Positions 34,601 to 46,600 of a DNA stretch of 64,000 nucleotides are shown piece after piece. The position numbers were made by a program, and so were the translations under genes. This DNA is from Trichostrongylus colubriformis (Eukaryota > Nematoda > Chromadorea > Rhabditida > Trichostrongylidae). The first letter of the stretch is position 1. Each line of letters opens with the position of its first letter. The notes under the pieces were generated by a model. It was not told the DNA's origin and did no database searches. It saw only the letters and a program-made list of their open reading frames with translations. Where the stretch lies: assembly GCA_963978905.1 (NCBI GenBank), contig OZ022259.1, positions 44,162,727 to 44,226,726 on the forward strand, written 5' to 3'.

Positions 34601-37600
34601 TTTGTTGTTTCTATTCAAATAATTTTATGCTATCAACTCTCGTAGACCAAGTCAGATTGCCAAGGGGTGAAAAATCCTTCAGTGGCGCAACTCCTGCTGA
34701 AAAGTGCGCTCCAATCCTCAGCAAAGCCCTAGGCGAGGGCGCGAAGGCGCATTTCTACTACCGTCCAAACTATTGGGTCATTCCATAAGTAATGTCGTTT
34801 TTTTTCCAGCGTAAATTTTTCCTATAAAATTACAAGTTTTCGCAGCATGTCATATATCATTCGAAAGAGATTTTCCTGCTCTACAAAATGACATGTTTAG
34901 TTTTCGAGTTCGTTGGAATGGGGCCGACATTTAGGCTGGCGAAGAGGTAGGTCCAGCCGACAAAAATTGACCAAACCGGCAATCAATTGAAACACTATAT
35001 TTTAATTTAGGAAAATCAACCAGTCATGTGTCGCGTACTTAGCCCTGACCTCTTCTACAATTTTCAATATTTAATTGATGAAGAAGTCGTGTCGTTATTT
35101 TTCTAAAATCTTTTTTTCGAAAGCACCCACATTTATTCAAAATGAAATTTTTTCTTTCAAACTTTTTGATTAGAGTTGTTTTATGAACCACTTCGAAGGA
35201 CTTTTTCTGCTCTATCGAAAACATCTTTCTAGTTTGTTTTGGCTGCGATTCAGATTGAGTTTTAATACCATGTGATATGGGTCCAGTTGACATTTTTCAC
35301 AATTTATTTTTTCCATGAGAAAGTTAAGGAATCCGGTCAGTGGTATTTCCCTGTTCCTAGGCACCACCTGTTCTTAACATTCCACCACTCTTTCAACTGA
35401 TTGGTTGAGGAAATTTTCTTGCCTTCCTTCGAAGAAATTGTCTAAAATCACCGAGTTGTGGCGGAAAAACGAAATGTGGAAAAAGAGCGACGTGACTATT
35501 TAAGCAACCGACTGGTGGAACTTACAGGAGAGGTCGGGGCTAAGTACGGAACACATGATTGGTTAGATTTCCTCAGGTAAAATATTGTGTTTCAATTGAT
35601 TGCCGGTTTGGCCAATTTTTGTTTGCTGGACCTACCTCTTCGCCGGCCTAAATGTCGGCGCCATTCTAACATACTTAAAAACTAAGTAGGCCATTTTGTA
35701 GAGCGGGGAATTCTCTTCCGAATGATATATAATATGCTGCAAAAATTTGTGATTTATGGCAAAAATTTTCGCTTGAAAAAAAACGACACTACTTATGGAA
35801 TGACCCAATACTATGCTACATGCCTATTAAGAGCTATTCCCATCGCAGATTCGCGTGGTTCTGATCAGTACGGAGCGGTGGCGTACACGAGAACACATAT
35901 TGCTCACAGGGGACGGCACCGGAGCCAACTCTATGCATGTATTAACGACACATTTGTACGCTTTAAGGATTCCGTCAAATCTGGATAGAACACGTCCACA
36001 GAACCTTTGAATGGTCCCCATCTAGGTATTCGACCGTTACACTTCATCTTACACGGAAGGCCCATCAGGTCATGGTGAGCTTTCTCGAAACGGTTTTTTG
36101 CATTTTATAGGGTCACATACATGAAGCAAAAAACCGGTCTCAAATTTGGCTAAATGGTTTTGGGGGGCTCAGAAAACAGTTGATGGTTCGGTCCCCACTG
36201 GGGACAAATTTTTGCATTTTTCTAGTTTTCATCCATTTGTGCTCATATAAGACCATACGTGCAAAGTATGTGCAAAATCAATTTTTGTTCTACCAGGGAA
36301 CCGTTATCTCCAGTATTTTTGCGTACTAAGCGAATGTTTGGTTTAGACCTGCCAACGCTCATAACAGGGGAACTAGGCGTTTTCGCGCAAAGTACGTGTG
36401 ATATTCATGCTCAGGGGGTCGAACTACCCTAGATGACAAGTTTTCAGCCTAATCGCGATTTGGACCCAAACTCGGAAAATTGGGCGACCATTAGTACTAC
36501 TACTGCCATAGTAAAGGGCACTCAACGAAAGGAGCTCGCTAGCCGATAAAAGGAAATATTTGCTATCTTTTGCCTTCGCATGGTGTTGCTAAGTGCAGTT
36601 CACTTGGAATGCGTTGATTCTGCACATGCTCCACTGCATTTAATGGAGGCTGTAAGTTCTTTGTTTGTACAAGTACAGCAGTGACTGTGTGCCTATGTCC
36701 ATCCCACTGTCTCGAGTTTGGGTCAAAATCTCAATTTGGATAACATTTTGTATTTAAGGCTAATAGAGTCTCCTGAGCACGATATCACACTAGTTTCTCA
36801 CGAAAACGCTTGGTACGCGTGCTAGGGGCGCCGAAGGGTCGAAACACCTTAACCACTAAAAGCTTGTAAATGAGATCACTTTCGTGCACCAGCGACGAAA
36901 ATTGCAGTGATTTTGCATGTGCGCAAATAGTATAGCGCTGGACAAAGAAAATTAAGTGAATGCAAAAGCGAAAACGTCGGGGGACTTGAACCCCAAACAC
37001 CCCCACCAACGTGCCAATGCTAATCTATCCTCCTATCCATTCGGCCATCCAACCACTGCAAGCACGACAACCTGTGCATCCCCTATGAGTTTTCTTTGCT
37101 TCGTTTAGCAGTTACCATGAGTGATTCTACATTTTTGAACCAGATCGCAGTGGTTTTATCGTAGGTTTGAAGACAGTCTTCTGGTATGCATATACTGAAC
37201 GCCGCAGTGGAAAGCATTGCAGCAAACTGGTCAAAATTGTTTCTTTCTAAGCAACTTCTGTCACTCATTTTCTGGGCCCCCCCAAAACCATTTAGCCGAA
37301 TTTGAGACCGGTTTTTTGCTTCATGTATGTGACCCTTTGAAATGTAAAAAACCGTTTTGAAAAAGCTCACCATGACCTGATGGGCCTTCCTTGTTAGTGT
37401 CTTAAATGCGGTGCCTCTAAACTTTGCTGATCGTGCAGTACAAATCGCAACTCTTAGGCGAATTGGAAATGCCATCCCAAATCAAACTGATTCTCGAGTG
37501 CTATAAAATTGTCTGCACCTATAAAATTGTCTGCACAAGTAGTGCGAGAGCTGTTTATGGCATATTGCTCACAGAGGACGGCACCGGAGCCAACTCTATG

Positions 37601-40600
37601 CATGTATTAACGACACATTTGTACGCTTTAAGGATTCCGTCAAATCTGGATAAGGCGCCTGCTTATTGCCAGACAGATCGTGCTTCTTTCACCTCGAAAT
37701 GAAAGAGTGAGAAGCAGTAATTCGTTGTCCAGCGAATCAATTTACTGTCCACCGATATCTTCGAATGTTAAATTTTTAAGTTTTTCCTGTTGTAGGGAGG
37801 CGTACCATTTGGCGCTATGGATGCATCCTTCTTGCCGCGATGAGATGTTAGATGTGTTGAAAGAATTATTAGAGCTGAGTGCTGAAGAGCAATCTGAAGA
37901 TGATGAAGAGGAAGAGGTAATCAATGGAGCACAAGCACGGGCAGCTTTTTCAAATATTTCCTTGATCCGGATGTTTCATTTTAGACGACTTCCGTTCCTC
38001 ACACTGTTGAAGAGTGGCGTTTGGGCAGGTTGAAGGTCCACACAAATATTTGGAGTGGAAAGCATGGCTCACAGGTTTGATACTGGCACTTCTTGCACGC
38101 AATTCAATTCTAAAATGCCTTTCCAGGTTCAAGATTTACGTGATCAGCTAGTACGGATTCGTCTGTATGGACCTCTTTCTGTTTCGATCGTGTCAGATGC
38201 GTTGAAATTGGTTGATGACGGGAAGGCTCCTCACTTTAGGTACTAATGATATCTGTAGATTCTACAGAACTCTGCCGCAGTTGGGTCTTTCGATAAAATA
38301 ATTTCTTAGGCTCACAGGAAATTCATAAAGGGGATAAGTGGGGAAAGTGAATGTGCTGGATTCAACGCTAGAGCTCCGTAAATGTGACCCGTTTGTTTCG
38401 TTTTCTTTCTAAATTTAAAAATACTCGTATATTTCACCACTGGTATTTTAAGACATGCGTGAGTTTTGTTATCTCAGCGGAAAGAGTTGGTATTTAGTTA
38501 TTCCCTGTGGATTGGTTCTTCTTTTCTCTATTTTAATGATGCCGGTTTCCGAGTCGTGAATTTTAATGAGTATGCCTGAACGCCATTCTTCCTCTTCTGT
38601 CTTTACGCGAAGATGACTCCAGAACGGTCATGGATTCCTTGTGTATCCCGAGCCTCCGGCAGCTTCTCCTTTCCGGGACACCTCATGCCTTGGTATTAAC
38701 TCCATCAAAATTCACCGGAAGTGGATATAAAGGGACAGTAGCAAAAGTACTGGGGAAGGTACACGCACGGAGTCTACCATTTTATTTTGTCAGCCAAAAT
38801 CAGTGAATTGAATTACTTATACGATCCTCAACAAAAATGGGATGTTTATGTCCTGCTCCTATATATTTGCTTAAGATTGGGTTGAAGGTGCGTAGAATGA
38901 GCTAACATTTTGAGCAAGTAGTAGCTCGATCTAGTGCAGTTTTCTGGGATGAGATGTATAAAGTTCGATAGCAAACCAACCACGATCAATATTTCCCGAG
39001 CGTGATTAACCAAATCGGATAATAGTAGTCAAGTCTTTATCTCAACTAAAGCTTGATCATTACCTCGAAAGCTATTGGAATTTCAGAAAAGCGTCGCTCC
39101 ATCAGTTCTAACGAACTATTTCGATTTTTGAAATCTATTAGGTTGGACCATAATTTCTGTTACACTCTCGGGGAAAATTGTGGAAGCTCCTGGAATACTT
39201 GGTAGTGGGGGGTATATAAAGCGAGTGAAAAGGACTACTGATTAACACATTCATATTTTCTATGGCTTCAACTAACAGTGAATCTACGACAATTTCGCGA
39301 GAGGTACGAAATTCACGAACACCGCCCCGGTTCCTCAGCATGCAAGACCACTAACCGAAATAACCAGTCGATGGGCCCAGGTACTGTGCGACAACCCGAT
39401 GGCTCGATCGACTCAAATTGAAACAGAAAAAATTTCAAAAAATTGCACAGAGAAAAAAATTCGAAAAAAAATTTTACAAAAAGGGCGAAAAATTGCCATC
39501 CAACACGACAGTCACTGCCGATCTCTACTGCAGGCAACTGGACACCGTAGCCGCAAATTTTACCGGACAAACGGACCGAGACTTCTTTCTCCACGACAAC
39601 GCTCGCCCACATGTGGCAAAGTTGGCGTGTCAAAGGATCCAGGACCTTGGTTGGACGAACTCCCCCACCCACCATAATCTTCAAACATGGCCCCAACTAA
39701 CTACCAACTATTCCGATCTCTGACCACCTCCTCGACGGACGGCAGCTCAAAGATGACGATGATCTCAAAATCGACCTCCAGACATTCTTCGACCAGAAAT
39801 CCCCAGACTTCTATAAGCGAGGCATCTATCATCTCCCTATTCGCTGGCAATATATTGTTGATTATAATGGTACATATTTTGTTGACTGAAGTTAGACAAA
39901 ATTAAGAAAAATAAATTTTAAATTTTTCGTCATTGCGTAACAGAAATTATGGTCCAACCTAATATAATCCCATATAACCAATTAAACCCATGGTCGGCAT
40001 ATTGAGTTCAATCCTTTCTCAAATCATGTGAGCCTTTTATCCCTCTGAGTTGAGTAATTGTCTGGTGAAGTTAAAAACTACTTCACGCTGTCCCAGCTCC
40101 ACCGTAAGCTGTAAGTCTTTGCAGTGTCAATAATTTTTTGTATCCTCAGGAAAAAGTTTTCTCAGTGAAGCCGAGCCTTCTACTTTTTTTGTAGGCTCAA
40201 TCACTCGGAATGGCGTGATTCTGTTTCAAAACTCTCAACCGGCAGTGTCGCTGATGGCACGGTTTTCTCGCTTCTCGTCGAAGATCCACGAATTTCACGA
40301 CCATCCTTTAGAAAGGTTAGCGTTTTCAGAACAGAGCTCTGAATTGCCGAACTTGAGTATTTCTCATCTCTCAGTGGTACGTATTCTTTCCCAGTTGAAA
40401 GAGGAGACTGAACAGTGGTAAGGCTGGGTGGCTCATTAGCTTTCCATTTTATGAAACCTGGCATACCAAATTGAGCGGCACCCTAGTAGATAAATTATCA
40501 ATTCTCTGACAGCCTCTCGATGCATCTGTGCGCCTGGACTAGTCTACTCTCTGCACGGGAAATTATTGATGTGCATACGTGTGCGAGCTCAGAAAATGAG

Positions 40601-43600
40601 GTGGCGTAGAGCAGCATCTCTAAAAAGTGTTAGAGAGATGGTCCATGCTTTTGGGCGCTAGGTTCTCCGCGATACGCTTACCTACTTTATCTGCTTTCGA
40701 AACTACGCCTACCCATTACGGTGTGACGACATTCGAAATGCGATACAAACGCACATCTATCGTCTGATATAATATGTATTTTCATATGTTTGAGTCGAAG
40801 CGTCCTTTTAGGGCTAGTCCAAATTTAGGCACCGGAAAGCAGTCAGTCTGTCGTTCCTTGTTTAATGGATTTCAGCTGCCCGCGGTGTCAGCTCGTTTTA
40901 TTATCATGCACCAATATTTTGATGATTAATTGTATTTTATTAAGGTTCCAGTCGTTGAGTCCCCTATATCCATGACAGAATCTTATTCCACCCCACAGTC
41001 AGACTTCTGGAATAAGGAGGTGCGGCTGAAGGCTCTCTCTGACCGGTGAAGAACAGAAATGATTTTTATCACTTAGTAGAATAAAATTTTAGGATGCAAT
41101 TTTTGGGATTATCATTTTTCCTTAGAGACAGTTGTTCACGTGTATGCCCTGGTACAAGTTGATATATAAATCTTACAGAATGACCGATTCTGAATTGAAT
41201 GCGCTGAAAGGGAAATCGCTCGCGCAGATTAAGGAGACGAAAGCTAAGGTGATCCTAATTCAACGTACGGTATTATTTTTTCTTTTCCAGCATCACTTAA
41301 TGGCATTTAGTTGAGTGTGTCACTTATTTTGAGAAGATCCGGTAGTAACTATCTCGTACATATAGTTAGGCCGTGTTCATACTTTGCGCCGACAGGGCGT
41401 GGCTGCGTTCACAGGCAGCGAAGCACAGTGCCAGGGGGGGGGGGGGGTTGGAGAGGCGACGCAGGCAAGGAGACAGGTTGGCACAGCACAGGCGGAGGCG
41501 CAGAGACACGAAGCCACTCCCTGGCAAGGAGACAGGTTGGCACAGCACAGGCGGAGGCGCAGAGACACGAAGCCACTCCCTGCCGCCAGCACTAAAGTAT
41601 GATATGAACGCGGGTTTATGCTTACATGTATATACCAAAGGAGTCTTAGATTCAGATTATGTTAGCTCAATGTTTATAGAATTTATCAATCGTTAGTAGA
41701 TACATTTGATCATCCTTCCTGGGAAGAATTGTGACCTTACTACTAAAATCCTGTCTCGTGAGAATAGTGTGTATGTAGAAAAATGGCTTAAACTTTGTGA
41801 TTTCAATAAGCTCTCTGCCAAGCATGACAGTGTGTTACAAATAGACTGACATTTCGGCATCATCATCTTCATAGCCTCTGAAAATGTTGACCGGCAAGAG
41901 CCCGTCTGGTCGAAATTAGGCATCTGGCAGTAGGTAAAACTGTTCGGCCGAGATCCGTGTGCACTGTGCTATATAGTCAAAGCTTATAGCCATCGTAATC
42001 TACCGAATGTTATCAAATCTCTCCTTTTTTGCAGATCCCTGTGCTGGTCGTGTTTCGTAGTGGAGGATCTGGTCGTGGTGATACGTTATCCGGATGTGAA
42101 CTGATCGTCCCGTGTGGATTCGGCACGTATATAGCTTGTTTTGGGTCACACTGTTTTTTCCTCGAAATGATCTCTCCCTATGCCATCAATCCGACTATAT
42201 CCTTCAGGAATGGATTTCTGGGTGGCGCTCCAGCTAAGGACAGCTCGTGCGTCTGGATGGCGTGATGAGCTCACAGCTCATCTGGAAGCGTCGCGATTTT
42301 GTTTTCCGACAGATGTCGTCGATTCAAAAGCTGGCAAAGATGAAATCAAACGAATGCATTTGGAGCATGAGGTGGTTTTTCGAAACGTATTTGATCAGAC
42401 GTTAATCACGATGCTTGATGAGTGCTATGAATATATCAAAATTATTTATCAAAGTTGTAATCAATTTCAGATCTAATTTCAGTTGAAATACAGCAAACGT
42501 CCTCACAATCGAAGAGTCAGTTATTGGCGGAAATTGTCTATCAAGTATCCTTTCACTTTCGAATATGAGGAGTTGATTGGAGACTGGCTGGCAGCAAAGG
42601 TTACGAATTTCTTTTTCGGATAGTACTGAATTAATTCAGTGCTATTGGTTGTGGATGGGAGCATATAGACGAGCGACAGCTAAGTTACGTTCCGAGTACG
42701 CGTGCTGTTGGCATTAGGTCACAGTAAGTGGTACAGAATAAGGGCGTAAAGGAAAGATCGAAGAAATACAGCGCTTAAGTGAAAGAGTAACAGACTGTGA
42801 TAGACCGCGTCGCCCGTGTAACGCTTCACGGCCACGGTGGTTTCGCAGCGATGGCGAGCGAGGTATGGCTGTGTCTTATTGCGTCCATCTAAATATTTTG
42901 TTTTTGTTATTCCAAATCGTAAACAGAGATGGCATAAAATATTTGCTGCTGTTTCCTAAAGGTTCGACATGGAACTCATCGATGCCGAACATCCCCATCA
43001 GGCTTTTATCATGGTTTGGAGCAATTGACCGCATCAGGACAACCTTCCACCTGTAGATGGGGCATGCTGAGATTCAGATTTCAGGTTCTACACAACTCCA
43101 GGTCAAGATATCAGTACATTTCTCACTTTCAGCCCACCTTATTGAACCTTTTCGCTCTTCGATTCTCTAATCTTCTAGCTTAGGCAGCTCGCTTGGCCGA
43201 TGCAATCTCGCGGTCTGAGTCCCACTTATCGAAGTTTTTTCCTATTCCCTAGTGGATTAATTGATCTGGCCTTATTTGAAAGAGAAGCGCAGTCGGTCTT
43301 CGGGTGGTAGCAGGACTCTCTGTCAGACGCGAGATTGGTGGGAACACTATTATGATTTTGAAGGGAATCCGAAAGTGTGGTTCATCGTAATGCGGTGAGT
43401 TATGTTGAACGTGACCACTTCCGCATGCTATAAGCTGTTTCTGCAGTGCTATTAAGAGCTTTGTACGTTGATATTGCAATCTCATAAGAAAATCATGAAA
43501 CGGGCAAAATTTGCAGAATATCCGCTTGACAAACTGGCCATCCATCGAGATGGCGCAATGTTTTTTTAGACCTTTGGGTATTGGATTGTGTTCATTTTCG

Positions 43601-46600
43601 GAAGCTATCCGATTCAGCCATTAAAGTCGATCCTGTGAAGTCCAGACCCGTGATCCGCTGATTTAGGGATTTTTTTACTTGTAACCGCTCATATTTTACA
43701 GCTTCTCACTTATTGTCAGATGTCGTTATTAAGACGTATTGAGGATTCCTTGTCGTGGCTCGTACATTTTTGAGAAGGAGTGTGCTGGTGTAACAGACCC
43801 TATTCAGTGACATCGAAGCGGTGTCATGCCAGCGCTTTTTTTTAATGTTCATCGCAACCAACAGATGTTGGGCGTGACTTTGCAGATGCTTAGAATTCCG
43901 CTCAGATCTATAAGCAGTCAGTCATTTTCAAACCATCGGGCATATGGTTATTGTGAGTTTTTTTTTCACACGTAGTGCTCTCTCAACGCTGGTTTGGTCC
44001 CACTTTTGCACAATAAGGAAAATAAGAACTTGCAAATATTGTTAAACTACTGCATATTTTGAGCCGACGGATTAGCTCACTTGTGGTAGTGGATCCTGTA
44101 AGTTTCGCGGTGTCCGATTTCGGCTTGTTACTAGTCGTTGTCAGCTTCCGATCTTCTCAGCCTTCTGAATTTTGGTTTTGGTGCAAAGAATATGTTTACT
44201 GATATCTTTCCGATGTAAGTGCCTTTGTTATGATGAATTGTGGTTTTTATAGGGGCGAGAACCTGATGAACAGCCGTACGTTCTTCGAGATCGCCGTGCG
44301 TTAATGTCACTGTCGCGCTGGATGGAAGGGAAGGAAAAAGCACCAGGTTGGTTGATGTTTCGCTCTAAACTGATGTCTACTGATTGAAAAATTATCTGAA
44401 AAATAATCCTTCTGATTGGCACAGAATAATAAAGAAACAGCAATCCTGTGAGTTTTTCTGTAAGTTCAGTACAAATGAGATCGCTCTACATTTATTCTTG
44501 TCAGTACACTTTGCCGAAGTATTATTATTGTGCAATTTTCTTCTCTGTTGATATCTGCGCTTTTAATTATTTGGAGAGACATTTGATTTGATCTTTGAAA
44601 TTCCACGAACGTGGGGCTAGTCGAACAATAATTATGATAATATTTTGATTTTGAAGGATGATTTTAAAACTCGTCACAGCTAAGGATGTAGTGAGAATGA
44701 TATCGCACTGGCTGTAGCGCAGGCCCTTTCTTCCGTGGACCGGAGCTCGCATAATTCACCGAATCCATCCCCTCTTTTGCTATGCTCCAGAATTTTCTTT
44801 TTTTTTACTTATACTGACTTACTGCATAGGGAGATACCATTGGTGCCGTTTGATACGATCTTCGCCAAGGCGGCGGAAAGCGTCGAACCCGACTTCGGCC
44901 ATAGCTGCACCGGGGGCGCGCGGGGGGTTTGACGTCTTTCGGTTAGAAATCTTTATTAAAGCGACCAGCTGACTCGATGATGTTATCGTTCAAGTTTTCA
45001 TCTTCGTTTTTTCTGATTTCACTCCGGTGACATCGACATCAAATCTAAGTCATTCGCCAGTTTTTGCTATCCCGGGTCTTCATTCTCTCCAATTTTGCTC
45101 TCCTTTCTTGTTCCTGAATATGGAATAAGAAAACAACGCGGCTAATGCCTCTTGCAAGATTATCGAGATTCATACAGAGAGAGGATGATGTGTGAATCCT
45201 TGATTTCCCGCGAACCTCGTTGATATTTCCTATTCAATATTCAGGTCTTTTTCTATTTATATCTTCACCATCCTTGCTGCTCCTGATCTGTAATACTTAC
45301 ACCTGTCTGTCAACGGTGATAGTGAAAGGGGGGGGGGCTGCTCATGACTCGAAATAGTGTAAGTTCTAAACTCAAGTAGCTTGTCTTTCTACTAGTCAAT
45401 CTGTAGTCTGAGTGGAAGTCAATCTGTATGCAAAAAAAGTTTTTTCCTCCACTTTCAACGCTGCATTAGTCGAACTTCAGCTGATTCTGTCGAGGTATTC
45501 TAATCCCAATTAAGAAGAAACCCTTATCTATCACTGAACTCCGTGATAGCCTTCTGCACGAGCGAACGGGAGCTTCTTACGAGTGAACATGATTGTCACC
45601 TCAACTGGGCAAAATTCAAGATATCGTCGCCCTCGTCCACGACCTTGCTGAGGTCCGTTCACTCTGGTACCTGGTATTCTTATTGGATAGGTTTCTTGAA
45701 CATTCTGTTTTCTCCGGGCTCATAACGCTCTTCGCTTCCAAGAACCAAACGTGCCATTACCACTGCAACCCCTCCAGAGGCAGGTTTAAAGACACCGGAA
45801 GGGGGTAATTTTGGCTTACGCTAGAACAGACGTAGTGTGGATGGGTTTAAGTATCCGCCATTGCGCAAACTCGCCAATTTGACGCCTTAGCATGGTGCCA
45901 AAAGGAGATGCTTTTATTATAAATTTGTTTTTTCCTTTTACTTTTTACTTTGTTCTTTCTTATATTGTATCTAGATGTACTTACATGAATGCTAATGTAG
46001 TTGGGAATGGCCACTCCACTGCGTTGGGAGTCAGGTGCTACAACTAACGTTGGCCCGCGGCCCGTCTCCTACAGCGGAAAACTCGGAAAATAAGTGTGTT
46101 GGATACGAATGGGATGCGAATACACACCGCAGGGTCGCGCTTTTGAGTCCGGGTTTTTCGCCTATTATCACTTCAAATCTTGAGTGTTCGTTACAAAATG
46201 CCCATTTCTTTGCATCTTCCTCTTGTTTCGGACCCCTTCCAGTTCCTTTAAGGCATGATGAATGATATTTCGGATCACAGCAGCGTTATCCGAGCAGCGA
46301 GGACTTGGTGTCTTCTATGAACTGAAGGATCAGTCCTCAGGGAGCTTCCCACGAGAGATGTGCTACGGAAGCTGGCTCTGCTGTTTTAGGCGGACCATAA
46401 TGCCGTAGGTGCTCTATAGCCCGACTGTGCCGACTGAAGGCTCCATATTTTCATAACGGTGCTTAGTGAACCACAGCTTGTTCTTTTTTTAGAGGAACAT
46501 CCCAAGAATATTTTGTCCCAATTTTTATCTCTTTCTTTACCCTCCATTTTGTACAATTGGCTGATGTGAGCCGTGAGCAAAATTACTCTTTTGTGGCACC

